Shown here: positions 1 through 7,500 of the stretch, piece by piece
Position numbering within the stretch: position 1 is the first letter of the stretch
How the letters are laid out: each line of letters begins with the position of its first letter
Assembly (NCBI GenBank): GCA_003151665.1
Contig: PLYD01000150.1
Location: 1 to 14,010 of the forward strand
Reading direction: 5' to 3'
DNA: 14,010 nt
From: Candidatus Dormiibacterota bacterium
Lineage (GTDB): Bacteria; Chloroflexota; Dormibacteria; Dormibacterales; Dormibacteraceae
Program-made: the position numbers and the translations under genes
The notes under the pieces: generated by a model
Database searches by the model: none
What the model was told of the DNA's origin: nothing
Seen by the model: only the letters and a program-made list of their open reading frames with translations

Positions 1-701
1 CGCTTGTTGAGGATCGAGTGGACGAAGTGGGCCACCCACCCCTGGTCCTCGCTACCGTACTGGTGCGCTCCGTAGATGCAGCTCTGGCGCAGCACGACTG
101 TGTTCATGTGGTAGCAGCGGGCGTAATCCCTCACGTACTGGTCGGCCGAACCCTTGCTGCACCCGTAGGGGCTGTGAAAATCGATCGGCTGGCTCTCGCT
201 ACATGCGACGTTGTTCTTGTCCAGCTTTCCATACACCTTGTTCGTCGATGCGAAAACAAAAGGCACTTCCGGATTGTGCTTCCGCGTCGCCTCGAGCATG
301 TTCAGGGTGCCGCCGGCGTTGACGTCGAAGTCGGTAACCGGGTCGACGAGCGAGGTCGTCACAGCCACCTGACCCGCCAGATGGAGGATCGCGTCCTGAT
401 TCTTGACGTGCTCGCTCAAAGCGTTTGCGTTCCTCACGTCCTCTTTAATGAAGGTCGTTTCGGCAGGGTGCTCGTTGATGAGCCACTTCAGGTTTCGCTC
501 GGTCCCGTGACGGCTGAGGTTGTCGAGCAAGATGACGTGCCAACCATCCTCGATCATTCGCACTGCAGCGTTGACGCCGAGGAATCCCGCTCCGCCGGTG
601 ATGAGGATTCGGCGCGCCGGCCCGCGATCGGCTGCACGCGCCTTCTTTGGCTTGGGGCGTGGGGTGAGACCGGACTCGGCGCGCAGGGTGGCGGGCGTCA
701 T
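1..701 (-). CDS. NAD-dependent nucleotide-sugar epimerase, CDP-paratose 2-epimerase-like (3' end off window)
   Basis: The first 233 codons of an extended short-chain dehydrogenase are visible; the gene runs off the left edge. From the ATG at 701 the reading frame is open to base 1. It shows the NAD-binding GGAGFLG at residues 36-42, an acidic residue D60 ending strand 2, LHLAGQ at 106-111, STNKVYG at 152-158 and the catalytic Tyr179-x3-Lys183 (YGCSK). YGSEDQGWVAHF near residues 215-226 resembles the conserved block of CDP-paratose 2-epimerases (tyvelose epimerases). Such enzymes epimerise nucleotide sugars in the cytoplasm for cell-surface glycans; the exact substrate cannot be read from this fragment. 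The roughly 30-residue basic, proline-rich N-terminus ahead of the Rossmann fold is longer than usual, but no internal start codon lies closer to the fold. It is divergent from the Er-VIT1 gene. The family is secure; the substrate is inference. Confidence 0.88.
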   Translation of the reverse strand, partial: MTPATLRAESGLTPRPKPKKARAADRGPARRILITGGAGFLGVNAAVRMIEDGWHVILLDNLSRHGTERNLKWLINEHPAETTFIKEDVRNANALSEHVKNQDAILHLAGQVAVTTSLVDPVTDFDVNAGGTLNMLEATRKHNPEVPFVFASTNKVYGKLDKNNVACSESQPIDFHSPYGCSKGSADQYVRDYARCYHMNTVVLRQSCIYGAHQYGSEDQGWVAHFVHSILNK

Positions 702-712
702 GGAGGGTCCCT

Positions 713-718
713 ACCTTA
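713..718 (-). promoter_or_regulatory. Candidate -10 box (TAAGGT) for the epimerase at 701
   Basis: On the minus strand TAAGGT fits TAnnnT and ends 11 nt before the ATG. Transcription would start about 4 nt upstream of the start codon, giving an almost leaderless mRNA. No convincing -35 box and no Shine-Dalgarno sequence is seen. It is a short motif, so chance is possible. Confidence 0.35.
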
Positions 719-824
719 AGACAATCGGCCGCGACCATCGGTTGCGTCGCCCGACCTTTGATGAACAGGTGCCAGATTCGCCCGTCCGGCATCGGGCCAG
801 CCGAGGGCATCCGCGACCCATCCC

Positions 825-830
825 TACGAT
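825..830 (+). promoter_or_regulatory. Candidate -10 box (TACGAT) giving a leaderless Er-VIT1 mRNA
   Basis: TACGAT ends exactly 6 nt before the GTG at 837, so the expected transcription start falls on the start codon. There is no Shine-Dalgarno sequence upstream of that GTG. This spacing is the classic arrangement of leaderless genes in high-GC bacteria. The -35 region is not recognisable. Inferred from spacing only. Confidence 0.45.
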
Positions 831-836
831 AGACAC

Positions 837-2039
837 GTGGCGTCCCCCAACCGAGCCCTGTCCGAACCAGACAGCAAATCGCTGCGTTCGAACTGGGAGA
901 GTGAGACGCGAATGGCCGGGGTCTACGAGGCGCTTGCTGGAGTTGCCTCGGACTCAGGCCTCAAACGACGGTTGCAATCACTGGCCACGACTGAGAAGCG
1001 ACATGCCGACGCCTGGGCCGAGCTGCTCACGCGCGGAGGCGTCAAGGTTCCGGCGCGTCAACCGCGGCTGACCGCGCAAGCCCTTGCCGCCCTTGCGCGC
1101 GTGGCTGGAATCGGTCCGGCGCTGGCGCTTGCAGGCGCGGCGGAGGGCCAGGTCTTACGCGCATATCTCGGCCAGGTCACCACGGTGTCGGACGCGGGTG
1201 CGCAGGATGTGCTTCGAAAGGTGTTGCCCGAGGAGCTGGACCATCAGTCGCCTGAGGAGATCGCCGACAAAAGCGATTCTTCCACGGCGGCAGCCAGTGT
1301 CTCAATCGACGATGGTTCCGAAGGCGAGTTCACCGACGAGGCGTGGCACGGCAGTGGCATCGAAAGCATCCGAAACGTCATTTACGGTGTCAACGACGGC
1401 TTGACCGCGACCCTGGGCGTTCTCGCTGGAGTGGGCGGCGCCACAGTGAATCCGCGCGTCGTCTTGATCGGCGGACTTTCGGCGATGGTGGCCTCGGGCA
1501 TTTCGATGGCCGGCGGGGCCTACCTATCCAGCAAGTCTCAGCGCGAGGTGTACGAGAGCCAACTGGCCCGCGAAGCCGCGGAAATCGAGGCGATGCCCGA
1601 CCTCGAGCGTGCAGAGCTAGTGAAGATCTACCGGTCCAAAGGTCTGACGCCGGACGAGGCCAAGACCATCGTGGGCCGCATCACCTCCGACAAGAAGGTT
1701 TGGCTCGAGACTCAGGCCCGAGAAGAGCTCGGCCTCGACGTCGCCCAATTCGAGAATCCCGTCCGCGAGGGCGTCGTGGCCGGCATATCGACTCTGGTCG
1801 GAGGAGTGATCCCGGTCGTCGGCTACCTCGGCGGACGCGCGCTCGTCGGCGCCACTTTCTCTGGCTTTGCGGCGCTCAGCATTGCCTTCGTCCTGTGCGC
1901 CGCCTTCCTGTTTCTGATCGGATCCGCCCGGTCGTTCTTCACGGGAAAAGGCGGGGTGCGCTCAGGCGTGGAGATGCTGACAGTGGGCACTGCGGTCGCT
2001 GCGATCACCTATCTGGTGGGCGTTCTCTTCCGAGCCTAG
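837..2039 (+). CDS. Er-VIT1 family iron/manganese transporter (ferritin-like domain fused to VIT1/CCC1 membrane domain)
   Basis: 400 residues in two parts. Residues 15-140 form a rubrerythrin-like four-helix domain. Likely di-metal ligands are E21 or E23 in helix A, E53/H56 (EKRH) in helix B, E103 in helix C and E133/H136 (EELDH) in helix D. Residues 175-400 are a VIT1/CCC1 transporter: the signature RNVIYGVNDGLTATLG begins near 179, a second helix lies around 205-230 and ends in the conserved SSKSQREVYE, a Glu-rich cytoplasmic metal-binding helical region spans about 240-310, and hydrophobic helices lie near 311-335, 340-365 and 378-398. Characterised relatives (MbfA of rhizobia) export iron from the cytoplasm, using the ferritin-like domain as sensor or donor. 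The GTG start is chosen because it lies just behind a -10-like box and precedes the whole ferritin-like domain. Transport direction and metal are inferred from the family. Confidence 0.9.
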   Translation: MASPNRALSEPDSKSLRSNWESETRMAGVYEALAGVASDSGLKRRLQSLATTEKRHADAWAELLTRGGVKVPARQPRLTAQALAALARVAGIGPALALAGAAEGQVLRAYLGQVTTVSDAGAQDVLRKVLPEELDHQSPEEIADKSDSSTAAASVSIDDGSEGEFTDEAWHGSGIESIRNVIYGVNDGLTATLGVLAGVGGATVNPRVVLIGGLSAMVASGISMAGGAYLSSKSQREVYESQLAREAAEIEAMPDLERAELVKIYRSKGLTPDEAKTIVGRITSDKKVWLETQAREELGLDVAQFENPVREGVVAGISTLVGGVIPVVGYLGGRALVGATFSGFAALSIAFVLCAAFLFLIGSARSFFTGKGGVRSGVEMLTVGTAVAAITYLVGVLFRA

Positions 2040-2041
2040 GC

Positions 2042-2410
2042 TCAACCTGTGGCGATGCCGCGCAGGTAAGCGATGCTGACGATCCAGGCCGCGCCGGCAA
2101 GGATCACCGCTTCGCGCCGGCGCGATCCGCCCTGGGCGTAGAGGTAGGCACCTGGCAGGAAGATCACCGCGAATATGCCGTAGACGACATGCAGCAGCAC
2201 GGTCGGCCGCCCTCCCGATACGAATGTCGCGAGGCCCAGGAGTCCCTGCAGCGCAGTGAGTCCGGCCATTATCAAATAGCTGGCCCTAAACCCGCCAGTC
2301 AGCTCCTGGTTGCGAAAGTATCTGTACGTGCCCCAAATGGCCAGCGCCACCGCGTACACGAGGAGCACGCGCGCCCCAAAGCCATGAAGCGAGCCGAGCG
2401 CTGCTGTCAT
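2042..2410 (-). CDS. Small four-helix membrane protein of unknown function
   Basis: 122 residues with four predicted membrane helices, near residues 10-30, 43-64, 70-91 and 100-117. Polar or potentially ligating residues sit at the helix ends: H9, Q55, H74 and R117. The closing RGIATG resembles small redox or heme-type integral membrane proteins, but I cannot name the family. It lies 25 nt behind the stop of the GalE-type epimerase gene on the same strand, so the two are probably co-transcribed. It converges on the Er-VIT1 gene with 2 bp between the stop codons. No clear Shine-Dalgarno sequence precedes the ATG. The hydrophobic pattern and tight packing between neighbours support a real gene. 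Function unknown. Confidence 0.75.
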   Translation of the reverse strand: MTAALGSLHGFGARVLLVYAVALAIWGTYRYFRNQELTGGFRASYLIMAGLTALQGLLGLATFVSGGRPTVLLHVVYGIFAVIFLPGAYLYAQGGSRRREAVILAGAAWIVSIAYLRGIATG

Positions 2411-2435
2411 GACGTTGCCATTACGCCGCCGGCTC

Positions 2436-3377
2436 TCATGCCGGCGCCTCCGAGACTTGTTCCCGGAAGTAATCGACGGTCAGGCTCAGTCCCTCTTCGA
2501 GGCTGACCCTCGGCTCCCATCCGAGGTCGCGGCGCGCCCGCGTGTTGCTCAGGGCGATCCGGTAGACATCGCCCTTGCGTCGAGGCCCGTGGTTGGGCGC
2601 CAGCTTGTAATCCGTGAGAATGGCAAGCTTGCGAAAAAGGTCATTGACCGACACCGGCACGCCTGTGCTGACGTGAAAGATCTCTCCCTCTCCGCGCTCG
2701 AGGGCGGCGAGGTTGGCGGTGGCCGCGTCGCCGACGTGCAGCATGTCGCGCGACTGCTCGCCGTCGCCATCGATCGTGACGGGCTTTCTTTCCAGCATCC
2801 GGCTGGCGAAGATCGCCACCACCCGGCCTTCCTCCGCGTAGAAATCCTGCCGCGGACCATAGATGTTGGCGTAGCGGAGCACCGTGAACTCCAGTCCAAA
2901 TGTGCGCTTAAAGGTGCCGAGGTACTGCTCAAAGCTGAACTTGCTCGTGCCGTACGGAGACAGCGGCCTGACCGGGTGGTCTTCGTCAGCGGGCACCACG
3001 TCCGGCTCGCCGTACAGCGCCCCGCCGGTTGAGATGAAGATCACCTTCTTTACCTTGTGATCGACGCTTGCCTTCAGAAGGTTCAGGCCACCGACGATGT
3101 TTATGTGAGCGTCGAGACCTGGGTCGGCGACGGACTTCGGCACCTCTGATTGCGCGGCATGGTGGTTCACGATCTCGGGCCGGAACGAAGCGACCACCTT
3201 TTCGACGGCGGCCTGGTCACGTAGGTCGACGCGGTGCACTTCCGCGGCGCTATTGAGATTGGCTTCGTTGCCGGTGCTGAAGTTGTCGAGGACGGCGACC
3301 TCGTGGCCCGCCGCCACGTATGCATCGACGACGTGGGAACCGATGAAACCGGCACCGCCCGTCACCAGAATCCGCAC
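2436..3377 (-). CDS. UDP-glucose 4-epimerase (GalE)-type NAD-dependent epimerase/dehydratase
   Basis: 313 residues from a GTG at 3377. It is an extended SDR with NAD-binding GGAGFIG at residues 7-13, D31 at the end of strand 2, NHHAAQ at 71-76, a Ser/Thr pair at 116-117 and catalytic Y142-x3-K146 (YGTSK). The downstream blocks LRYANIYGPRQ (167-177) and DGDGEQSRDMLHVGDAA (203-219) are typical of bacterial and archaeal GalE-like enzymes. These interconvert UDP-glucose/UDP-galactose or the N-acetyl forms for surface polysaccharides. The frame stays open about 80 codons upstream of the GTG, but that stretch is low-complexity and antisense to ybeY. The GTG fits because it sits two residues before the first beta-strand of the fold and 8 nt behind a -10-like TACAGT. 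The small membrane protein follows in the same operon. The substrate is not resolvable by eye. Confidence 0.9.
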   Translation of the reverse strand: MRILVTGGAGFIGSHVVDAYVAAGHEVAVLDNFSTGNEANLNSAAEVHRVDLRDQAAVEKVVASFRPEIVNHHAAQSEVPKSVADPGLDAHINIVGGLNLLKASVDHKVKKVIFISTGGALYGEPDVVPADEDHPVRPLSPYGTSKFSFEQYLGTFKRTFGLEFTVLRYANIYGPRQDFYAEEGRVVAIFASRMLERKPVTIDGDGEQSRDMLHVGDAATANLAALERGEGEIFHVSTGVPVSVNDLFRKLAILTDYKLAPNHGPRRKGDVYRIALSNTRARRDLGWEPRVSLEEGLSLTVDYFREQVSEAPA

Positions 3378-3385
3378 TGCTCGTG

Positions 3386-3391
3386 ACTGTA
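3386..3391 (-). promoter_or_regulatory. Candidate -10 box (TACAGT) giving a near-leaderless GalE-type mRNA
   Basis: Read on the minus strand, TACAGT ends 8 nt before the GTG at 3377, so initiation would occur at or next to the start codon. No Shine-Dalgarno sequence is present. Only 27 bp separate this GTG from the divergent ybeY ATG, so both genes must be controlled from the same few bases or from inside each other. Confidence 0.4.
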
Positions 3392-3404
3392 ACGGGTTTA
3401 CTTG

Positions 3405-3875
3405 ATGGCGGTGCCTGAGTCGCCCCGGCTTGCGGTTGAAGTGGTGAAAGCGGTGCGGGCGCCGGTCGCGCCCTCCTTCGTGCGGTTGGTGCTGGCGCGC
3501 ACAGCCTCGATACCGGAGGTCGCCGCCCGGCTGCCTGAGGGCTCGTCCACCGTCGCGGTCAGGATCACAGGGGACCGCGAGCTGCGCCGGCTCAACAAGA
3601 CTTACGCGGGCCATGACGCCGCCACGGACGTCCTTTCATTCGGGGGTCCAGGTGAGCACCTCGGCGACCTCGCCATCTCGTGGGAGACGGTTGTCCGCCA
3701 GGCCGCCGAGTTCGGGCACGAGCCACTGAGCGAGTTCGCCCTGCTTTCCGTCCACGGCTTTCTGCACCTGCTGGGCTGGGACCACATGGCCGCCTCTGAG
3801 CGCAAGGAGATGGCCCGCCTCACGGTGGCCGCGCTCGAGCTTTCGCATTTGCGATTGCCGGCCGGCCGCCTTTGA
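3405..3875 (+). CDS. ybeY: Endoribonuclease YbeY (16S rRNA 3'-end maturation)
   Basis: 156 residues. The hallmark zinc motif H117-x3-H121-x5-H127 (HGFLHLLGWDH) is complete, and the conserved upstream block LNKTYAGHDAATDVLSF lies at 63-79. YbeY is a cytoplasmic metal-dependent RNase acting in 16S rRNA 3'-end processing and ribosome quality control; those roles come from the family. The ATG at 3405 is preferred over a TTG one codon upstream; neither has a Shine-Dalgarno sequence. The gene is usually found in a phoH-ybeY-era cluster, but here it stands divergent to an epimerase and precedes pth after a 92-nt gap. Length is normal for the family (about 150-165). Confidence 0.93.
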   Translation: MAVPESPRLAVEVVKAVRAPVAPSFVRLVLARTASIPEVAARLPEGSSTVAVRITGDRELRRLNKTYAGHDAATDVLSFGGPGEHLGDLAISWETVVRQAAEFGHEPLSEFALLSVHGFLHLLGWDHMAASERKEMARLTVAALELSHLRLPAGRL

Positions 3876-3883
3876 TCTCGGGG

Positions 3884-3889
3884 TAGACT
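3884..3889 (+). promoter_or_regulatory. Candidate -10 box (TAGACT) upstream of pth
   Basis: TAGACT fits TAnnnT, just behind the ybeY stop. Initiation would be near 3896, leaving a leader of about 70 nt before the pth ATG. The leader contains a 6-bp GC-only hairpin (GCGGCG at 3925-3930 against CGCCGC at 3933-3938). There is no recognisable -35 box. This may be an internal promoter for pth-mfd-mazG. Confidence 0.3.
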
Positions 3890-3967
3890 CAAGGCCCTCC
3901 CCCCGAAAAGGTGGAGACAGGTCTGCGGCGCTCGCCGCGGGCCGATTTGCGTCTATTCGGATTTGGA

Positions 3968-4582
3968 ATGAATCAGAAAGTGCTTCGAGAAGAGCTGTTG
4001 ATTGTGGGCCTTGGCAATCCGGAGTCGGACTATGACGACACGCGTCATAACCTCGGCTTCGCTTGCGTTCGGGAGCTCGGCAAACGGTTCGGCCTACGTG
4101 TCGACCGCAAACGTTGGCAGTCCCTTGTGGGGCACTCCGAAGGACAAGGCATCTGGCTGGTGTTGCCTCAGACCTATATGAACCTTTCGGGTCAACCGGT
4201 GGCGAAGGCGGTGCGCGACCTCAACCTGACCCCTGAGCGGGTTTGGGTGGTGCACGACGAGCTCGACCTGCCCCTATGCCGCCTACGTATCCGGCGGGGC
4301 GGCTCCGGCGCCGGACACAACGGCGTGCTCTCGGTGATCAGCTCGCTGGGCACAGATGACTTTGTTCGTTTTCGAGTCGGAATTGGAAAGCCGCCTCGAA
4401 AGGGTTCTCCCGCCGGTCGCAGCCATGTGCTGGGCCGTTTCACAAAAGCGGAGGCAGCTCGCATACCGAATATCGTCGATGGGGTCGCCAGCGCGCTGGA
4501 GCTGGCGATCGAAGCCGGCCTTGAACGTGCCATGGAGCATTACAACCGCCCGGGTGCTCTCGGGTGCGAGGAATTGAAATGA
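3968..4582 (+). CDS. pth: Peptidyl-tRNA hydrolase
   Basis: 204 residues from the ATG at 3968. Pth cleaves the ester bond of peptidyl-tRNAs that drop off ribosomes, recycling tRNA in the cytoplasm. All active-site residues of the bacterial family are visible: N17 (VGLGNP), catalytic H27 (TRHN), N72 (YMNLSG), D97 (VVHDELDL) and N118 (AGHNG). The downstream GIGKP block at 138-142 is also typical. The frame stays open upstream to a GTG at 3911, which would add 19 residues; I prefer 3968 because Pth proteins normally begin a few residues before the first strand. The Shine-Dalgarno sequence is weak (GGA directly before the ATG). The stop overlaps the mfd start in ATGA, so the two are translationally coupled. 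Confidence 0.95.
   Translation: MNQKVLREELLIVGLGNPESDYDDTRHNLGFACVRELGKRFGLRVDRKRWQSLVGHSEGQGIWLVLPQTYMNLSGQPVAKAVRDLNLTPERVWVVHDELDLPLCRLRIRRGGSGAGHNGVLSVISSLGTDDFVRFRVGIGKPPRKGSPAGRSHVLGRFTKAEAARIPNIVDGVASALELAIEAGLERAMEHYNRPGALGCEELK
4568..4572 (+). promoter_or_regulatory. Ribosome binding site for mfd (GAGGA)
   Basis: GAGGA lies 6 nt before the ATG at 4579, inside the last codons of pth. It fixes the mfd start at 4579 rather than the in-frame GTG at 4564, and supports coupled translation of the two genes. Confidence 0.7.
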
Positions 4583-7500
4583 CCGCCCTGTGGGAGGCAA
4601 CCGTCAAAGCCGCACCTCTTCTGGAGCGCTGGCTCGACGGCGCACCGTCAGAGTTTCGCGTCGGGAGGCTGCCCCGGGCGGCGTGGCCGATCGTCGCCGG
4701 TTCAATCGCACGCGCATGCCAGGCACGCGGTCGCTCCCTGCTGGTGTTGGTGTCATCGCCAGACCGTTTTGCCGATGAGCTTCGGCCGTGGCTCGCCGGC
4801 CGGCCGGAGACGCATGTGTTTGCCGAGGTCGCAATTTCGTTTCTGGACCGGCCGCCTGCCAGTGACCCCGCCGTGAACAAGCGCCTTGACGCGCTGTCCG
4901 CGATAGCCGACGCCCCCCCTTCCGGGGAGCCGAAAGTTCTCGTTTCGTCGAGGCGGGCGGGCGTGCGTATGACGATCTCGCCATCCGAGCTGGCTGAAGG
5001 CACGCTGGTGCTGACCCCCGGCCAGGGCCCTGACCCAGTCGCGGTGGCGGGTCGTCTGGTCGAGCTGGGCTACGCGAGAGAGGCGCTGGTCGAGAACCGG
5101 GGACAGTTCGCGGTTCGCGGCGGGATCCTTGACGTGTACCCGGCGGCTGCCGACAGCCCGGTCCGGGCCGAATGGTCAGGGGAGATGATCGAGACCCTCC
5201 GGCTGTTCGATCCTGAGAACCAGCGCTCGGTGATGGCAGTCCCAAGCGTTTCGATTCGCGCCGGGCGCGAGCTGCTGCTGGGCGCCCGGCGCGGGTCCGC
5301 TGCGGTCACTCGAATACTCGCCGACATCTCGCTCGCAAAGCTCCGCGACGATGTGCGCGGCGACTGGGAGGATGAGCTCGTCCGTCTCGGGTCGGGCGCT
5401 ACGTTCCCAGGAGTCGAGTTCTACGCGGCGTATGTCGATCCATCGCGCCCATCACTGTTCGACCACCTCCCAGTTGACGTGGTCGTGCTCGACTTCGAGG
5501 CCGACCGGCAGCGTGCAGATGCGCGGTCGCTCATCGACGAGACAGAGATGCTCGCGGCGGCCGAGGCCGGCGGAGGTGAGCTGCCGCGCGGATTCACGTT
5601 ACCGATGGTCCCGCTCGATCGGCTCGAACCACCGACGAGCTGGCATCACCTGCGGGTGACCGCCGGCGAGGCGGACGGCACGACCGACCTCGGCTGGGTG
5701 TCTGCCGAGCCTTACGTCGGCCGGCCGCGCGCGCTCGCTGATGCCGTCGCCCTTGCCGACTCTTCCACGGTGGTGATGTCCACCGAACAGGCCGAGCGCC
5801 TGACCGCGCTTCTCGACGAAAGCAAGGTGAAAGCTCGGCTGAATGACACGGACCTCGACCTAGATCTGGAGCTCGAGCCGGCGTTTCTGAGGGCGGACGC
5901 CGACATCACAGCCGGGTGCTCACAGCCGGAGATCAAGTTCTACCTGGCCACCGATGCCGAGCTCTTCGGCCGGCTTCGTCGGCCTGGCGGGCGCGGCAAC
6001 CGCCCGGCGGCGACGCGCGCCCAGGATCTGACCCGCGAGTTCACCCTGGACTTCGCGCCCGAGGAGCTGGTGGTCCACGTCGACCACGGAATTGCTCGTT
6101 TCAAGGGGATGCGCCTCATCGAAACAGACGGCGCCCATCGCGAATATCTCGAGCTCGAGTACGCGGAGGGTGACCGCCTTTTTGTGCCGGTCGAGAACCT
6201 GGATCGCGTCCAGAAGTACCTGGGCGGCGAGGGTCAGCCCACCCTCCATCGGCTTGGGACTGGCGACTGGACACGCGCGAGGGGACGCGCCAAGAAAGTC
6301 GTCCAGGATGTGGCGGACGACCTGCTCCGGATCTACTCACTTCGAGAGGCCAGGCCGGGAATCGCGTTCGCTCCCGATACGGCCTGGCAGCAGGAGCTCG
6401 AGGCCTCCTTTCCTTATGAAGAGACACCCGACCAGGTGGCTGCCCTGGCGGAGATCAAAGCCGACATGGAGTCCGACAAGCCAATGGACCGGCTGTTGTG
6501 CGGCGACGTTGGCTTCGGGAAGACCGAGCTTGCATTGCGGGCGGCGTTCAAGGCAGCGATGAGCGGCAAGCAGGTGGCTCTGCTGGCACCGACGACCGTC
6601 TTGGCGCAGCAGCACTTCCACGTTTTTCGGGAACGGCTCAGCAAGTTTCCTGTCTCGGTCGAGATGCTGTCGCGCTTTGTCGACGACGAGACGCAAGCGC
6701 AAACCATCGAAGGTTTGAAAGCGGGTCAGGTCGACATCGTCGTCGGCACCCATCGGCTTCTGCAGCGAGACGTCCGCTTCAAGCGGCTGGGTTTGTTGAT
6801 CGTCGACGAAGAGCATCGGTTTGGCGTGATGCAGAAAGAGAGGTTGAAAAAGCTGCGCACGCAGCTTGACGTGCTGTCCCTGTCCGCCACCCCGATCCCT
6901 CGAACGCTCCACATGGCTGTCGGCGGCATTCGCGACATGAGCGTGATCCAGACCCCTCCGGAGGAGCGTCAGCCGATCAAGACGTACGTAACGGCGGACG
7001 ACGATGCCCTCATCAGGGAGGCGATCAGTCGCGAGCTTCAACGAGGCGGCCAGGTGTACTTCGTCCATAACCGCGTTCGCACGATCGAGAAGGCCGCCGA
7101 TCGTGTTCGCGAGCTGGTGCCGAACGCGCGGGTGACCGTCGGGCACGGACAGATGCAGGAGGATCAGCTCGCCGAGGTGATGGTCGCCTTCGAATCGGCC
7201 AAGTTCGACGTTCTCGTCTGCACCACGATCATCGAATCAGGCCTCGACATTCCGAACGTCAACACAATCATCATCGAGCGCTCGGACAGGTTCGGGCTCG
7301 CCCAGCTCTATCAGCTGCGTGGACGCGTCGGCCGCTCGGGCAGGCGGGCCTACGCATATTTCCTTTACGACCCCCGGCGTTCGCTGACCGAGCGGGCGGA
7401 CAAGCGATTAGACGTCATGTCCGGGCTTCATGAGCTTGGGCAAGGATTCAAGATCGCGCTCCGCGACCTCGAGATCCGAGGCGCCGGCAACCTGCTCGGA

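Noticed and set aside
18..719. Plus-strand open frame of 233 codons at the left edge
   Set aside because: It is antisense to the epimerase, which has all SDR motifs on the minus strand; high GC keeps the complementary frame open.
1343..2506. Plus-strand open frame of 387 codons
   Set aside because: It is an Arg/Gly-rich shadow of the Er-VIT1 gene and of the minus-strand genes, with no recognisable domain.
3378..3614. N-terminal extension of about 79 residues on the GalE-type protein
   Set aside because: The extra residues are low-complexity and antisense to ybeY, and the fold begins right at the GTG at 3377.
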